Source of the DNA: Anaerolineae bacterium
GTDB taxonomy: Bacteria; Chloroflexota; Anaerolineae; B4-G1; SLSP01
Assembly: GCA_016927095.1 (NCBI GenBank)
Contig: JAFGNI010000489.1
Location: forward strand, 1-10,636
Length of the DNA: 10,636 bases
Reading direction: 5' to 3'
In this document: one piece after another, positions 1 through 7,123 of the stretch
How the letters are laid out: each line of letters starts with the position of its first letter
How positions within the stretch are numbered: the stretch's first letter is position 1
Program-made: the position numbers and the translations under genes
Notes under the pieces: model-generated
Told to the model about the DNA's origin: nothing
What the model saw: only the letters and a program-made list of their open reading frames with translations
Databases searched by the model: none

Positions 1-11
1 CCGTTCTCATG

Positions 12-87
12 TGGAGTCCCCGGTGAGACTCGAACTCACAACCCCCTGGTTCGAAGCCAGGAGCTCTGTCCATTGAGCTACGGGGAC
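12..87 (-). tRNA. tRNA-Arg, anticodon UCG
   Basis: The minus strand folds into a complete 76-nt cloverleaf. The acceptor stem GTCCCCG/CGGGGAC pairs perfectly over 7 bp. The D stem is GCTC/GAGC with the GG pair in its loop. The anticodon stem CCTGG/CCAGG closes loop CTTCGAA, giving anticodon TCG, which reads CGA and, by wobble, CGG arginine codons. The T arm is GTGAG-TTCGAGT-CTCAC. The 3' CCA is encoded (positions 12-14). The discriminator base read from position 15 is U, which is unusual for tRNA-Arg, where A or G is normal. All stems are intact, so this looks functional. Confidence 0.96.
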
Positions 88-127
88 CGGTTGAGGCCGC
101 GCACCCGCGGGCACGCTACCGACGCCA

Positions 128-155
128 ATTCTAGCACGCCAAGCGGGTTTGTCAA
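128..155 (-). promoter_or_regulatory. Sigma-70-type promoter of tRNA-Arg
   Basis: Read on the minus strand, a perfect -35 box TTGACA (150-155) is followed after 16 bp by TAGAAT (128-133), one mismatch from the TATAAT consensus. The -10 box lies about 40 bases upstream of the mature 5' end of tRNA-Arg, leaving room for a short 5' leader that RNase P would remove. Confidence 0.8.
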
Positions 156-355
156 CAATTCGAGCAGGCCTGGTAGCCCTCTGGCGGGCTGCCATCAGGG
201 CCGCCGCGACTTACGGGTGCGCGATGACCTGGGCCCACGCTGGTCCGTGTGTAGGGTCTGCCATCCGGCTACAAGCCGATGAGGCGGCTGCTGAAGGGGC
301 AACTGACGACTTCCGCGGCGATGATCCTGGTTTCGGGTCTGGCGGATAGAATACC

Positions 356-400
356 AAAAAAAGAGCGCCCTGTGCGCGTGTTGCGCGGCGACAGGACGCT
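356..400 (-). terminator. Rho-independent terminator of tRNA-His
   Basis: On the minus strand the arms AGCG/CGCT and CCTGT/ACAGG, joined by a G-T wobble, are followed by CGCG/CGCG after a small internal bulge and closed by a 5-nt loop (CAACA). Within one base of the stem comes a run of seven T (A run at 356-362 on the plus strand). It begins about 17 bases beyond the 3' end of tRNA-His. With no terminator visible between 490 and 556, it may also end transcripts from the upstream kinase operon. Confidence 0.88.
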
Positions 401-416
401 GTTGGTGGTGATTAGG

Positions 417-490
417 GGTGGATGACCGGATTCGAACCGGCAATTTCCTGTTCCACAGACAGGTGCCTTAACCGTTAGGCCACATCCACC
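417..490 (-). tRNA. tRNA-His, anticodon GUG
   Basis: The minus strand gives a complete cloverleaf. Acceptor stem GTGGATG/CATCCAC is extended by an extra G at -1 (position 490) opposite discriminator C73 (position 417), the hallmark identity pair of bacterial tRNA-His. The anticodon stem CCTGT/ACAGG closes loop CTGTGGA with anticodon GTG. The D stem is GCCT/AGGC and the T arm is GCCGG-TTCGAAT-CCGGT, with one G-T pair. The next three bases read CCT, so the 3' CCA is not encoded and must be added by the CCA-adding enzyme, unlike the neighbouring tRNA-Arg. Confidence 0.97.
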
Positions 491-502
491 TTGACACAGA
501 AC

Positions 503-530
503 ATTGTACCATAGTCCGTCGAGATAGCAA
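503..530 (-). promoter_or_regulatory. Promoter of tRNA-His with extended -10
   Basis: On the minus strand TTGCTA (525-530) is followed after 16 bp by TACAAT (503-508). The bases TGG directly before the -10 make an extended -10 (TGnTACAAT). The predicted start near 496 is only a few bases from the tRNA 5' end. The -35 box lies 26 bases past the stop codon of the upstream histidine kinase gene, so the tRNA can be transcribed on its own. Confidence 0.75.
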
Positions 531-556
531 GGTTCTGCTGGGCCGTTGAGGATGTG

Positions 557-1804
557 CTATAGTCCGGAGAAGGGGTTGGTGTGGGGTAGGAGAATGTGGA
601 AGGTGCTGCCGGGAAGTTTCGCTTCGTCGCAGCCGGGACTCTCTGCCCAGACTTTGCCGTTGTGGGCTTCAATGATGCCCTTGGCGACGGCAAGACCCAG
701 ACCGAGCCCGCCGCCCTTGAAGGCAGTCTTGCTTGTGCTGTGACGACCGGTGTCCTCGAGGACGTAGAAGCGCTCAAAGATGCGACCAAGTTCCCGAGGG
801 GGGATGCCAACGCCGGTGTCCCTGACCCACAGGTGCACGACGTCTTCCAGGTTCTCGGCATCGATATAGATAGTGCCGCCGTCGGGCGTGTATTTGACGG
901 CATTGCTGAGGATGTTGCTGAGCGCTTGGTGAAGCCGGCGAGGGTCACCCTGTAGGATGGGCGCCTGTTTCAGGCCGGAGCCCAAGCTGAAAGCCACCCG
1001 TCTCGCGGGACCGAAGTTCTTGAGGTTCGTCAGGACGGACTGAATGATGGAGCCGAGGAAGACGGGCTCCCGGCTCAGGTCCAGGCGGTTGGCATCGATG
1101 AGGGAGACATTGAGGATGTCCTGGATTACCTCGCTAAGCCGTTCGACCGCCTCGGAGACCTTGCTCAGGAGGTGCATCGGGCTGCCCTCCAGCTCGGCGT
1201 TGCCAGGGATGTTGGGGTTAGCCTGCAGGATCTGAAGGTAGCCGTAGATGACGGTCAACGGCGTGCGGAGTTCGTGGCCGGCCAGAACCACAAAGTCGGA
1301 CTTCATCTTCTCAGCTCGCTGGAGTTCCTCGTTGGCACGCTCCAGCTCGCGAACCTTCTCCTCCAGCCGGTTCACCAGGCGCTGATTGTACTCGGTGAGG
1401 TAGTCGGCCCGTTCCTCGGGGGTGCCGACAGTGTCCTCCATCCCCACGAGATAGGCGCGAATCTGGTCAGGAAAGCGGTCGACGTCGATGGGTTTCGGGA
1501 TGTAGCCGGAGCAGCCGGCCACGATGGCCCGCTCGCGGTCGCCGCGGAGGGTGGCGGCTGTGACCGCGATAATAGGGGCGTTCTCCATGCCGATGATGGT
1601 GCGGAGTCGCGTTGTGACCTCGTAGCCGTCGAGCCCACCGATGTTGATATCCATCAGGACCAGATCGGGCTTCTCACGCTCGGCGATCTCAATGGCACGT
1701 ATGCCATCACCGGCCAAGAGCACGTCGAAGCCTTCGGCAGTGAGCAGGCGCTGGATCAACCGCTGGCTAGAGATATCATCCTCAACGTAGAGGATCTTGG
1801 TCAT
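557..1804 (-). CDS. REC-histidine kinase hybrid, soluble
   Basis: This 415-residue protein is a cytoplasmic two-component kinase with an N-terminal receiver domain. The receiver (about 1-122) shows the acidic pocket E8-D9-D10, phospho-acceptor D52 in LVLMD, T82 in VTA and K104 in the KP motif. A charged coiled coil (about 130-170) leads into HisKA, with phospho-accepting H177 in the H-box GHELRTPL. The HATPase domain has the N-box around N298-N301 (NILSNAVKYTP), G1 DTGVGIP (329-335), an F-box FERFY (343-347) and G2 GGGLGLGLA (364-372), so it looks catalytically complete. There is no membrane segment and no PAS, GAF or HAMP domain, so input probably comes through its receiver or a partner. It starts 12 bases after the stop of the PLP-enzyme-REC gene, in one operon. 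The start is supported by a modest AGAGGG about 2 bases upstream and by the receiver beginning at once. The partner is unknown; candidates are the REC of the adjacent enzyme or the OmpR-type regulator at the far end of the window. Confidence 0.93.
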   Translation of the reverse strand: MTKILYVEDDISSQRLIQRLLTAEGFDVLLAGDGIRAIEIAEREKPDLVLMDINIGGLDGYEVTTRLRTIIGMENAPIIAVTAATLRGDRERAIVAGCSGYIPKPIDVDRFPDQIRAYLVGMEDTVGTPEERADYLTEYNQRLVNRLEEKVRELERANEELQRAEKMKSDFVVLAGHELRTPLTVIYGYLQILQANPNIPGNAELEGSPMHLLSKVSEAVERLSEVIQDILNVSLIDANRLDLSREPVFLGSIIQSVLTNLKNFGPARRVAFSLGSGLKQAPILQGDPRRLHQALSNILSNAVKYTPDGGTIYIDAENLEDVVHLWVRDTGVGIPPRELGRIFERFYVLEDTGRHSTSKTAFKGGGLGLGLAVAKGIIEAHNGKVWAESPGCDEAKLPGSTFHILLPHTNPFSGL

Positions 1805-1816
1805 GCCCTCTGTCCC

Positions 1817-3547
1817 TCAACTGTCGCCAATCAGGCCCCGAATGCCTTCGACAAGGTCTTCATCCATGAAGGAACCCTTCTGCAGAAGCAGCTGGATCTG
1901 TCCCTGCAAACGTTCGCGGTCCTCGCGGCTTAGTTCCTTGGCCGTGATAACAATCACAGGCAGGCTCTCCAGCATGCCCTGGGCCTCGAGTTGGTCGAGC
2001 ACAGCAAAGCCATCCATGTCGGGCATCATCAGGTCGAGCAAGACTAGGTCTGGATGCTCACGACGGATGAGGTCGAGGCCATCTTCTCCGGTGTGTGCCT
2101 CCGTGATATGGAAGTCGCCCTGGGTCTGCAGAATGCGACGGAGAAGCCGCGCTGCATCGGCATTGTCCTCAATGATGGCGATCTTCCGCACGCGGCGGTC
2201 GAGTTGGTCCAGGGCACCCAGGAGCCCACCCGTTGTAGCGCGGCCGGGTGGCGGGGCAGCTGCGGCATTGGGGGTCGCCGGGGGCGCTGTCCCGGCTTCA
2301 GTCTGCACGACTTTGACCCAGTCTTCGTCGAGAAGGAACTTCTCGACCGGGAAGGTGTGGCCTGAGCAGTTGACCACGATGGTCTCATCCCGCTTGATCA
2401 CGCCCTGGTGGATGAGCTTGAAGAGGCCGGCGAACGCGGTCGCGGATGCCGGCTCGACAGAGAGCCCTTCCATCTTGGCGAGGACATGAAGCGCGCGGAA
2501 GGTCTCTTCGTCGGAGACGGCCTCAAAGGCGCCGCCGTCTCGACGCAGGATCTTCTGAAGGTATGCGTAGGCGGGTCCCGGAAAACCAGTGGCGATGGTG
2601 ATCACGCGGGTGTCCGGGTTGGTAACGCCCTCGGCTTCGGCGAGCCCCTTCCTAAAGGAGTTCACCATTGGTGCACAGCCCTCTGCCTGGATGAGCGCGA
2701 GCTTGGGGAGACGATCGACCAACCCCATTTGCTGAAGCTCTTGGTATCCCTTCCAAACACCGACCGGACCCATCCCGCCGCTCACGGCCTGGACGTACCA
2801 ATCGGGGGCGCGGAGGGGTATCGTAGGTGAAGCCGGCCCGAGCTCCTCTGCAAGCTGCTCCGCTATCTCGAAGGCGATCGTCTTCATGCTCTCACGCGTG
2901 CCGACATCGCGAATGCCCCGATCGGCGGGGATACCCTTCCGCGCAGCAAACTCAGCAGCCACCTTCTTGGTGGCGTCATAGGTATCGGTGACTTTCACAA
3001 CCTCGCTACCGTAAATGGCGATCTCGCGCATTTTCTCCTGCGGGACCAAGCTGGGGAGGAAGGTCCAGAGCTTGATGCCGGCATGGGTGGAGTAGGCCGA
3101 GTACGAGATAGCGACATTGCCTGTCGAAGCGACCACGAGCTCGCGGATGCCGGACTCTTTCATCAAGGAGATGACGAGGGCCGCCTGGCGATCTTTGAAG
3201 GAGTTCGTGGGGTTCTGGCGCTCATCCTTGATGAACAGATTGGGAATGCCCATCATCATCCCGAGGTTGCGGGCACGGAGCAGGGCCGTGCCTCCTTCGC
3301 CCATCGATATCTGATAGTCGTCCCTCCGGAGGGGCAGCAGCTCACGGTAGCGCCACATCGTGAACGGACGCTGGTGGAACAGGGGGGGCCACAGGCGGCT
3401 GATGCGCTCGTAATCGTAGCAGACGTCCATCCAGTCGTGCCCGCACTGATTGCAGATGGGAGTGGGGAGGGTAAAGGGTTGACGGTGCCCACAGGCCCCG
3501 CAGGCCAGTTCCATGTCCATGGCGATCGCAGACGGGATGATGGGCAT
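1817..3547 (-). CDS. Threonine-synthase-like PLP enzyme fused to a C-terminal receiver domain
   Basis: This is a 576-residue two-part protein. Residues 14-36 form a zinc ribbon (C16, C19, C32, C35) like that at the N terminus of many threonine synthases. Residues about 45-415 are a fold-type II PLP enzyme: GEGGTALL (83-90), PLP-binding K118 in NSFKDR, STGN (141-144), a glycine loop SGGMG (256-260), EPASATAFAGL (365-375) and a C-terminal SGH (395-397). The family converts O-phosphohomoserine to threonine and phosphate. Some motifs drift from the usual (NPTN for NPTG, STGN for SSGN), so a paralogous activity is possible. An Ala/Pro/Gly-rich linker (about 418-442) leads to a full receiver domain (453-576) with E460-D461, phospho-acceptor D505, T535 and K557. 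Threonine synthases normally end before such a domain. The linker and intact frame argue for a real fusion. The start is uncertain: M1, M10 and M12 all precede the zinc ribbon, and none has a strong ribosome binding site. It is the first gene of an operon with the histidine kinase. Confidence 0.9.
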   Translation of the reverse strand: MPIIPSAIAMDMELACGACGHRQPFTLPTPICNQCGHDWMDVCYDYERISRLWPPLFHQRPFTMWRYRELLPLRRDDYQISMGEGGTALLRARNLGMMMGIPNLFIKDERQNPTNSFKDRQAALVISLMKESGIRELVVASTGNVAISYSAYSTHAGIKLWTFLPSLVPQEKMREIAIYGSEVVKVTDTYDATKKVAAEFAARKGIPADRGIRDVGTRESMKTIAFEIAEQLAEELGPASPTIPLRAPDWYVQAVSGGMGPVGVWKGYQELQQMGLVDRLPKLALIQAEGCAPMVNSFRKGLAEAEGVTNPDTRVITIATGFPGPAYAYLQKILRRDGGAFEAVSDEETFRALHVLAKMEGLSVEPASATAFAGLFKLIHQGVIKRDETIVVNCSGHTFPVEKFLLDEDWVKVVQTEAGTAPPATPNAAAAPPPGRATTGGLLGALDQLDRRVRKIAIIEDNADAARLLRRILQTQGDFHITEAHTGEDGLDLIRREHPDLVLLDLMMPDMDGFAVLDQLEAQGMLESLPVIVITAKELSREDRERLQGQIQLLLQKGSFMDEDLVEGIRGLIGDS

Positions 3548-3726
3548 AGGTCCAGAGTCTCTTGGGTACCCAGTTGGTGCCTTGCCCTTCTGGGTTTTGG
3601 TTAGATAATGGTCTTAGTGGACATTGCTCCTAGCGAAGAACGCTTGGAGGCTTGGATACTTCCTCAGGCCAGCGCACCGGACGGTGTGTTCTCCTGATGT
3701 CGTATGCTTCTAGGATATCACAGGTT

Positions 3727-3754
3727 TAGACAACCACAAGCGGTCTAGTATAAT
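3727..3754 (+). promoter_or_regulatory. Distal plus-strand promoter candidate
   Basis: TAGACA (3727-3732, one mismatch to TTGACA) is followed after 16 bp by a perfect TATAAT (3749-3754). The predicted start near 3761 would leave about 200 bases of untranslated leader before the kinase gene, or drive a short RNA from this gap. No gene start follows it closely. Confidence 0.5.
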
Positions 3755-3907
3755 GATGGCTCATCTATGGATATGCATCGAACCGGACTACGTGCTCTGC
3801 TCAGGCGTATAGTAACCTCACTGAACGGCATCGGGTGGGAACTCGATCGTCGTTGCGCGCCCGCGGCAATTGTTTATGCTACGTGCTCCCGACAACTGCT
3901 TTTGTGT

Positions 3908-3936
3908 TTGTCATTTGATGGGATATCCCGTATAAT
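3908..3936 (+). promoter_or_regulatory. Proximal promoter of the kinase-phosphatase operon
   Basis: TTGTCA (3908-3913, one mismatch) is followed by an ideal 17-bp spacer and a perfect TATAAT (3931-3936). The predicted start near 3943 gives a leader of about 24 bases. That leader contains GAGGAGG (3949-3955), 11 bases before the ATG at 3967. This is the strongest promoter in the window and fits a housekeeping sigma factor. Confidence 0.85.
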
Positions 3937-3966
3937 CAGTTCAACCCCGAGGAGGATGCGGGAGCT

Positions 3967-6135
3967 ATGGCCGAGCTGAAACGCGGATCCAACCCAAACC
4001 CTAGTAGCAGACCAGACACCGAAAGCCCATTTGGCGATTCCGCAGAGAAGCCGCGACGAGGACTGTCTCAGCGGCTGCGAATGCCCCTGTCCGTTGAGGC
4101 GAATGTTGACGAGCTTGGCTACGACGACGCCGGTTCGACGTCCGCGGATGAGGAGGACACTCTTGGCGATGCTGCGTCCCCTGATGGCGCCTCTGGAGAA
4201 CCCGTTGCGACGGACTGGCACAGAAAGCCGGTCCAGCGGGTAGTTGCCGGTGAGAGCCAACTAGAGACGCGCCAGGTGGCTGGTAAGAAGGCCGCGACAT
4301 CGAGTGAAGGGTTGCTCCCAACAGGTACCCAACTCCAGAACCGGTACAAGGTCCTGGGGGTTATCGGCGTTGGCGGCATGGCGGTGGTCTACAAAGCACA
4401 GGATCTGCGTTTCCCCGGTGTGATGCGCTTGTGCGCGATCAAGGAGATGATCAACACCGCGGCGGACCCGCAAGTCCGACAGATGATCGTGCGCAACTTC
4501 GAGCGCGAGGCCAGCATCCTAGCCACCCTCAGTCACCCGGCGATTCCCCAGGTGTATGACTACTTCACGGAGGGCTCGCGGAGCTACCTTGTGGAGGAGT
4601 TCATCCCCGGCAAGGACCTGGAGGCGCGTGTTTCGGAGATCGAGGGGTTCTTCCCCGAGACGCAGGTCATCGAGTGGGCAGTCCAGCTGTGTGATGTCCT
4701 GTCGTACTTGCATAATCACAAACCGCGGCCAATCATCTTCCGCGACTTCAAGCCCTCAAATATCATCCTCGATACGCATGGGCGTATCCGCTTGGTCGAC
4801 TTCGGTATCGCGAAGCTCTTCCAGAGTGGGCAGAAGGGCACGATGATCGGTACAGAAGGGTACTCACCGCCTGAGCAATATCGGGGTGTTGCCGAGCCGC
4901 GCGGTGATGTCTACGCCCTGGGAGCGACGTTGCATCACCTCCTGAGTAAGCAGGATCCTAGGCTGGAGCCACCTTTCTCCTTCAAAGAGCGACCGATCCA
5001 CATGACCAATCCCACAGCCTCGCGCGAGCTGGTCACGGTGGTTGATCGGGCGCTCGAATACGACGTCAACGAGCGATGGGGTTCGGCCGAGGAGTTCCGG
5101 CGCGCACTGCTCTTAGTGCCTGCCGCACGAGGGCTCTCCCCGGTCAAGGGCGAGTCCACAACGATGCTTGCGGGTGGCGCTGTGAAGCCCATTTGGCGCT
5201 TCGCATGCGAGGACGAGGTACGTGGCTCGGTCACGCTGACGGAGGAGGTCGTTGTCGCACCTTCGTATGATCACAACGTCTATGCTCTAGGCATCGACGA
5301 CGGCAAGTTCCTCTGGAAATACGCTGCAGAGGGAGGGATCGCGGCGTCGCCCTGCATCAACGACGAATTGGTGGTGTTCGGATCCACGGATCAGAACGTC
5401 TATGCAGTGGACCTGGCGGAGGGGCAGTTGGTGTGGATGACCGAAACCAAGGGGCGGATCTACTCGTCCGCGCAGGCGCAGTTTGGTCATTTCTTTGTCG
5501 GATCAGACGACGGGCACCTGTACGCCATCCACGGCACGTCCGGACGCAAGGCTTGGAGTTATTCTGCCGACAGCGAGATCCGTTCGCGCCCGTTTGTAGA
5601 TGACCACTTGGTGATTTTCAGCTGCCATATCGGCCTCGTCTACGCACTCTCGCTGGGACGGGAGTTGCGGTGGCGGTTCCGGGCGCGGCGGGGCATTATC
5701 GCGTCCCCCATCCTGAGTGACGGCTTGGTCTTCGTTGGGTCGCTGGACTGGACGTTCTACGCACTGGACAGCCGCTCCGGGTGGGCAGCCTGGAAATACC
5801 GCACCGGCGGGCCTGTGGCCTCGACGGCAGCTATCTGGGATGATTTGGTGATCTTCGGTTCGGCTGACGGGTATATCTATGCACTCCAGGCGACCGATGG
5901 CCGCGTTGTGTGGCGCTATCAGACAGACGGCCAGGTCACGGGTTCGGCGACTGTCTATGAAGGTGCAGTCTACGTGGGTGGCGTGGATGGAGCGTTCTAT
6001 TGTCTGGATGCCCAGACGGGCATCCTTCGATGGCGCTACCAGACGGAGGGGGCGATCACGGGTGCGCCCACAGCGGCAGACGGCATCATCTATTTCGGTT
6101 CAGGTGATCACTACGTCTATGCCTTGCCGGCATAG
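3967..6135 (+). CDS. Ser/Thr protein kinase with C-terminal eight-repeat PQQ-like beta-propeller
   Basis: This 722-residue protein has three parts. Residues 1-120 are low-complexity, acidic and Ser/Pro-rich, probably disordered and a possible phosphorylation target. Residues about 127-383 are a Hanks-type kinase: glycine loop GVIGVGGMAVVY (131-142), ATP-binding K159 in CAIK, catalytic loop FRDFKPSN with D260 and N265, DFG 278-280 and the APE-like PPE 301-303. The HRD histidine is phenylalanine, a substitution I believe is common in one bacterial subclade. All catalytic residues are present. Residues about 405-722 are eight repeats with a conserved tryptophan at 410, 450, 490, 530, 569, 609, 649 and 689, each followed within about 35 residues by GS-D--YAL-like strands. 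This is the PQQ/BamB-type propeller pattern. No membrane segment lies between kinase and propeller, so the sensor appears cytoplasmic, unlike PknB-type kinases with outside sensors. It heads the operon; the phosphatase starts 14 bases after its stop. Confidence 0.95.
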   Translation: MAELKRGSNPNPSSRPDTESPFGDSAEKPRRGLSQRLRMPLSVEANVDELGYDDAGSTSADEEDTLGDAASPDGASGEPVATDWHRKPVQRVVAGESQLETRQVAGKKAATSSEGLLPTGTQLQNRYKVLGVIGVGGMAVVYKAQDLRFPGVMRLCAIKEMINTAADPQVRQMIVRNFEREASILATLSHPAIPQVYDYFTEGSRSYLVEEFIPGKDLEARVSEIEGFFPETQVIEWAVQLCDVLSYLHNHKPRPIIFRDFKPSNIILDTHGRIRLVDFGIAKLFQSGQKGTMIGTEGYSPPEQYRGVAEPRGDVYALGATLHHLLSKQDPRLEPPFSFKERPIHMTNPTASRELVTVVDRALEYDVNERWGSAEEFRRALLLVPAARGLSPVKGESTTMLAGGAVKPIWRFACEDEVRGSVTLTEEVVVAPSYDHNVYALGIDDGKFLWKYAAEGGIAASPCINDELVVFGSTDQNVYAVDLAEGQLVWMTETKGRIYSSAQAQFGHFFVGSDDGHLYAIHGTSGRKAWSYSADSEIRSRPFVDDHLVIFSCHIGLVYALSLGRELRWRFRARRGIIASPILSDGLVFVGSLDWTFYALDSRSGWAAWKYRTGGPVASTAAIWDDLVIFGSADGYIYALQATDGRVVWRYQTDGQVTGSATVYEGAVYVGGVDGAFYCLDAQTGILRWRYQTEGAITGAPTAADGIIYFGSGDHYVYALPA

Positions 6136-6149
6136 CAAGGAGAGGCTCT

Positions 6150-7112
6150 GTGGCCGCCCTTAATCGTTGGCTAAGGGACCTCTTTGGTGGGGGGCGTGGC
6201 TCTGAAGGGGCGGCTAGTGTCGGCCCTACCAGGGGGGCCGTCCCCTCGACGGTGCTGGAGACGGCGCCCGGGCTTGAGATCCGAGAGCCCGTGTCGCTAC
6301 TACCATCCGATGGTGGGCCTGTTGCGGGCGACGTCACGGGCGCCTTCAGGGTGGGCAGCAAGACGCACACAGGCAAGGTGCGCGATCACAACGAGGATGC
6401 CGTTCTGGTACTAACCAGCCACTTGGATGCAACGCCGACGTCGCCCGACTTCGGATTGTTCATGGTGGCTGATGGTATGGGGGGACACCAAAACGGGGAG
6501 GCCGCAAGTGCGTTGGCGCTGCGTGTCTCCGCAGGCCAACTTGTGAACCAGGTCTACGTGTCGCTCCTAGCGGGGGCCGATAGGGGGGCTAATCAGCCTG
6601 CGTTGACTGACGTGATCCGTGATGCTGTGGTCCAGGCTAACCGTGTCGTTAGCCAGCGGCTGCCGGGCAGTGGGTGCACGCTCACATGCGGTATGGTTGT
6701 GGGCGGACGCCTGTTTATCGGGCACGTCGGCGACAGCCGAGCTTACGTTCGCCGGGCGGATGGCAGTCTCGTGAAATTGACGCGGGACCATACCTTCGTG
6801 AATCGTCTCATCGAGGTTGGACAGATCACCGCTGAGGATGCGGTTCAACACCCGCAGCGTAATGTCCTCTACCGGGCCATTGGTCAGCCTGAGGATCTGG
6901 AAGTGGATGTGGTGACGCGGTCTCTGGCTCACGGCGACCGGCTGTTGTTGTGCAGCGACGGACTCTGGAACCTGCTTCCGGACAAGGCCATCAGTGACTT
7001 GGCGAGCCTGGCCGACCCGCAAGCAGCGTGTGATGCCCTTGTGGACGCAGCGAACGCTGCCGGCGGCATCGACAATATCAGCGTGGTGCTTGTCGAGTTA
7101 GCCCGGCATTAG
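6150..7112 (+). CDS. PP2C-type Ser/Thr protein phosphatase
   Basis: This 320-residue soluble protein would remove phosphate from Ser/Thr residues using two metal ions, and most likely opposes the kinase just upstream. The PP2C core runs from about residue 66 to the end: R78 and N81-E82-D83 in VRDHNEDA, metal-binding D108-G109 in VADGMGGH, GDSRAY at 194-199, LTRDHT at 210-215, D270-G271 in LLLCSDGLW, and D308-N309 near the C terminus. All metal ligands are present. The first 60 or so residues are Gly/Pro-rich and poorly structured. The start is GTG at 6150, chosen because AAGGAGAGG (6137-6145) sits 4 bases upstream and the gap from the kinase stop is only 14 bases. The stop at 7110-7112 is followed almost at once by the DnaJ-VWA gene, so translation is probably coupled. 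Confidence 0.95.
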   Translation: MAALNRWLRDLFGGGRGSEGAASVGPTRGAVPSTVLETAPGLEIREPVSLLPSDGGPVAGDVTGAFRVGSKTHTGKVRDHNEDAVLVLTSHLDATPTSPDFGLFMVADGMGGHQNGEAASALALRVSAGQLVNQVYVSLLAGADRGANQPALTDVIRDAVVQANRVVSQRLPGSGCTLTCGMVVGGRLFIGHVGDSRAYVRRADGSLVKLTRDHTFVNRLIEVGQITAEDAVQHPQRNVLYRAIGQPEDLEVDVVTRSLAHGDRLLLCSDGLWNLLPDKAISDLASLADPQAACDALVDAANAAGGIDNISVVLVELARH

Positions 7113-7123
7113 GGCCTGTGCCT

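Larger units (their letters stand above)
88..416. other. Intergenic region between the two tRNA genes
   Basis: This stretch of about 330 bases carries no convincing protein gene. It holds the tRNA-Arg promoter and the tRNA-His terminator, both on the minus strand and described separately. Short open frames here lack ribosome binding sites and overlap these signals or the tRNAs. Nothing else stands out between about 160 and 350. Confidence 0.7.
3548..3966. other. Divergent intergenic region between the two operons
   Basis: About 420 bases separate the divergent operons. Its right half carries two plus-strand promoters, described separately. On the minus-strand side I see no strong promoter; a weak candidate TTGTGG-16-TATCCT reads leftward near 3715-3742. 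The minus-strand leader has a 6-bp inverted repeat (ACCCAG at 3568-3573, CTGGGT at 3590-3595). The 10-mer CTACGTGCTC occurs at 3788-3797 and again at 3879-3888, 91 bases apart. An imperfect inverted repeat GCAATTGT/ACAACTGC lies at about 3866-3899, just upstream of the proximal promoter. These could be regulator sites, but nothing shows it directly. A 70-codon frame at 3767-3979 runs through the proximal promoter and lacks a ribosome binding site, so I do not call it. Confidence 0.6.

Noticed and set aside
1172..1933. Long plus-strand open frame (253 codons) antisense to the histidine kinase
   Set aside because: It lies opposite a gene with complete REC, HisKA and HATPase motifs, runs past that gene's start, has no recognisable domain or ribosome binding site, and long antisense frames are common in GC-rich genes.
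3083..3604. Plus-strand open frame (173 codons) antisense to the PLP enzyme
   Set aside because: It is opposite the zinc ribbon and PLP-lysine region of a clear gene and encodes no recognisable motif.
3767..3979. Possible 70-residue gene in the divergent intergenic region
   Set aside because: No ribosome binding site precedes its ATG, and the frame runs through the strongest promoter in the window and into the kinase start, so it is better explained as non-coding.
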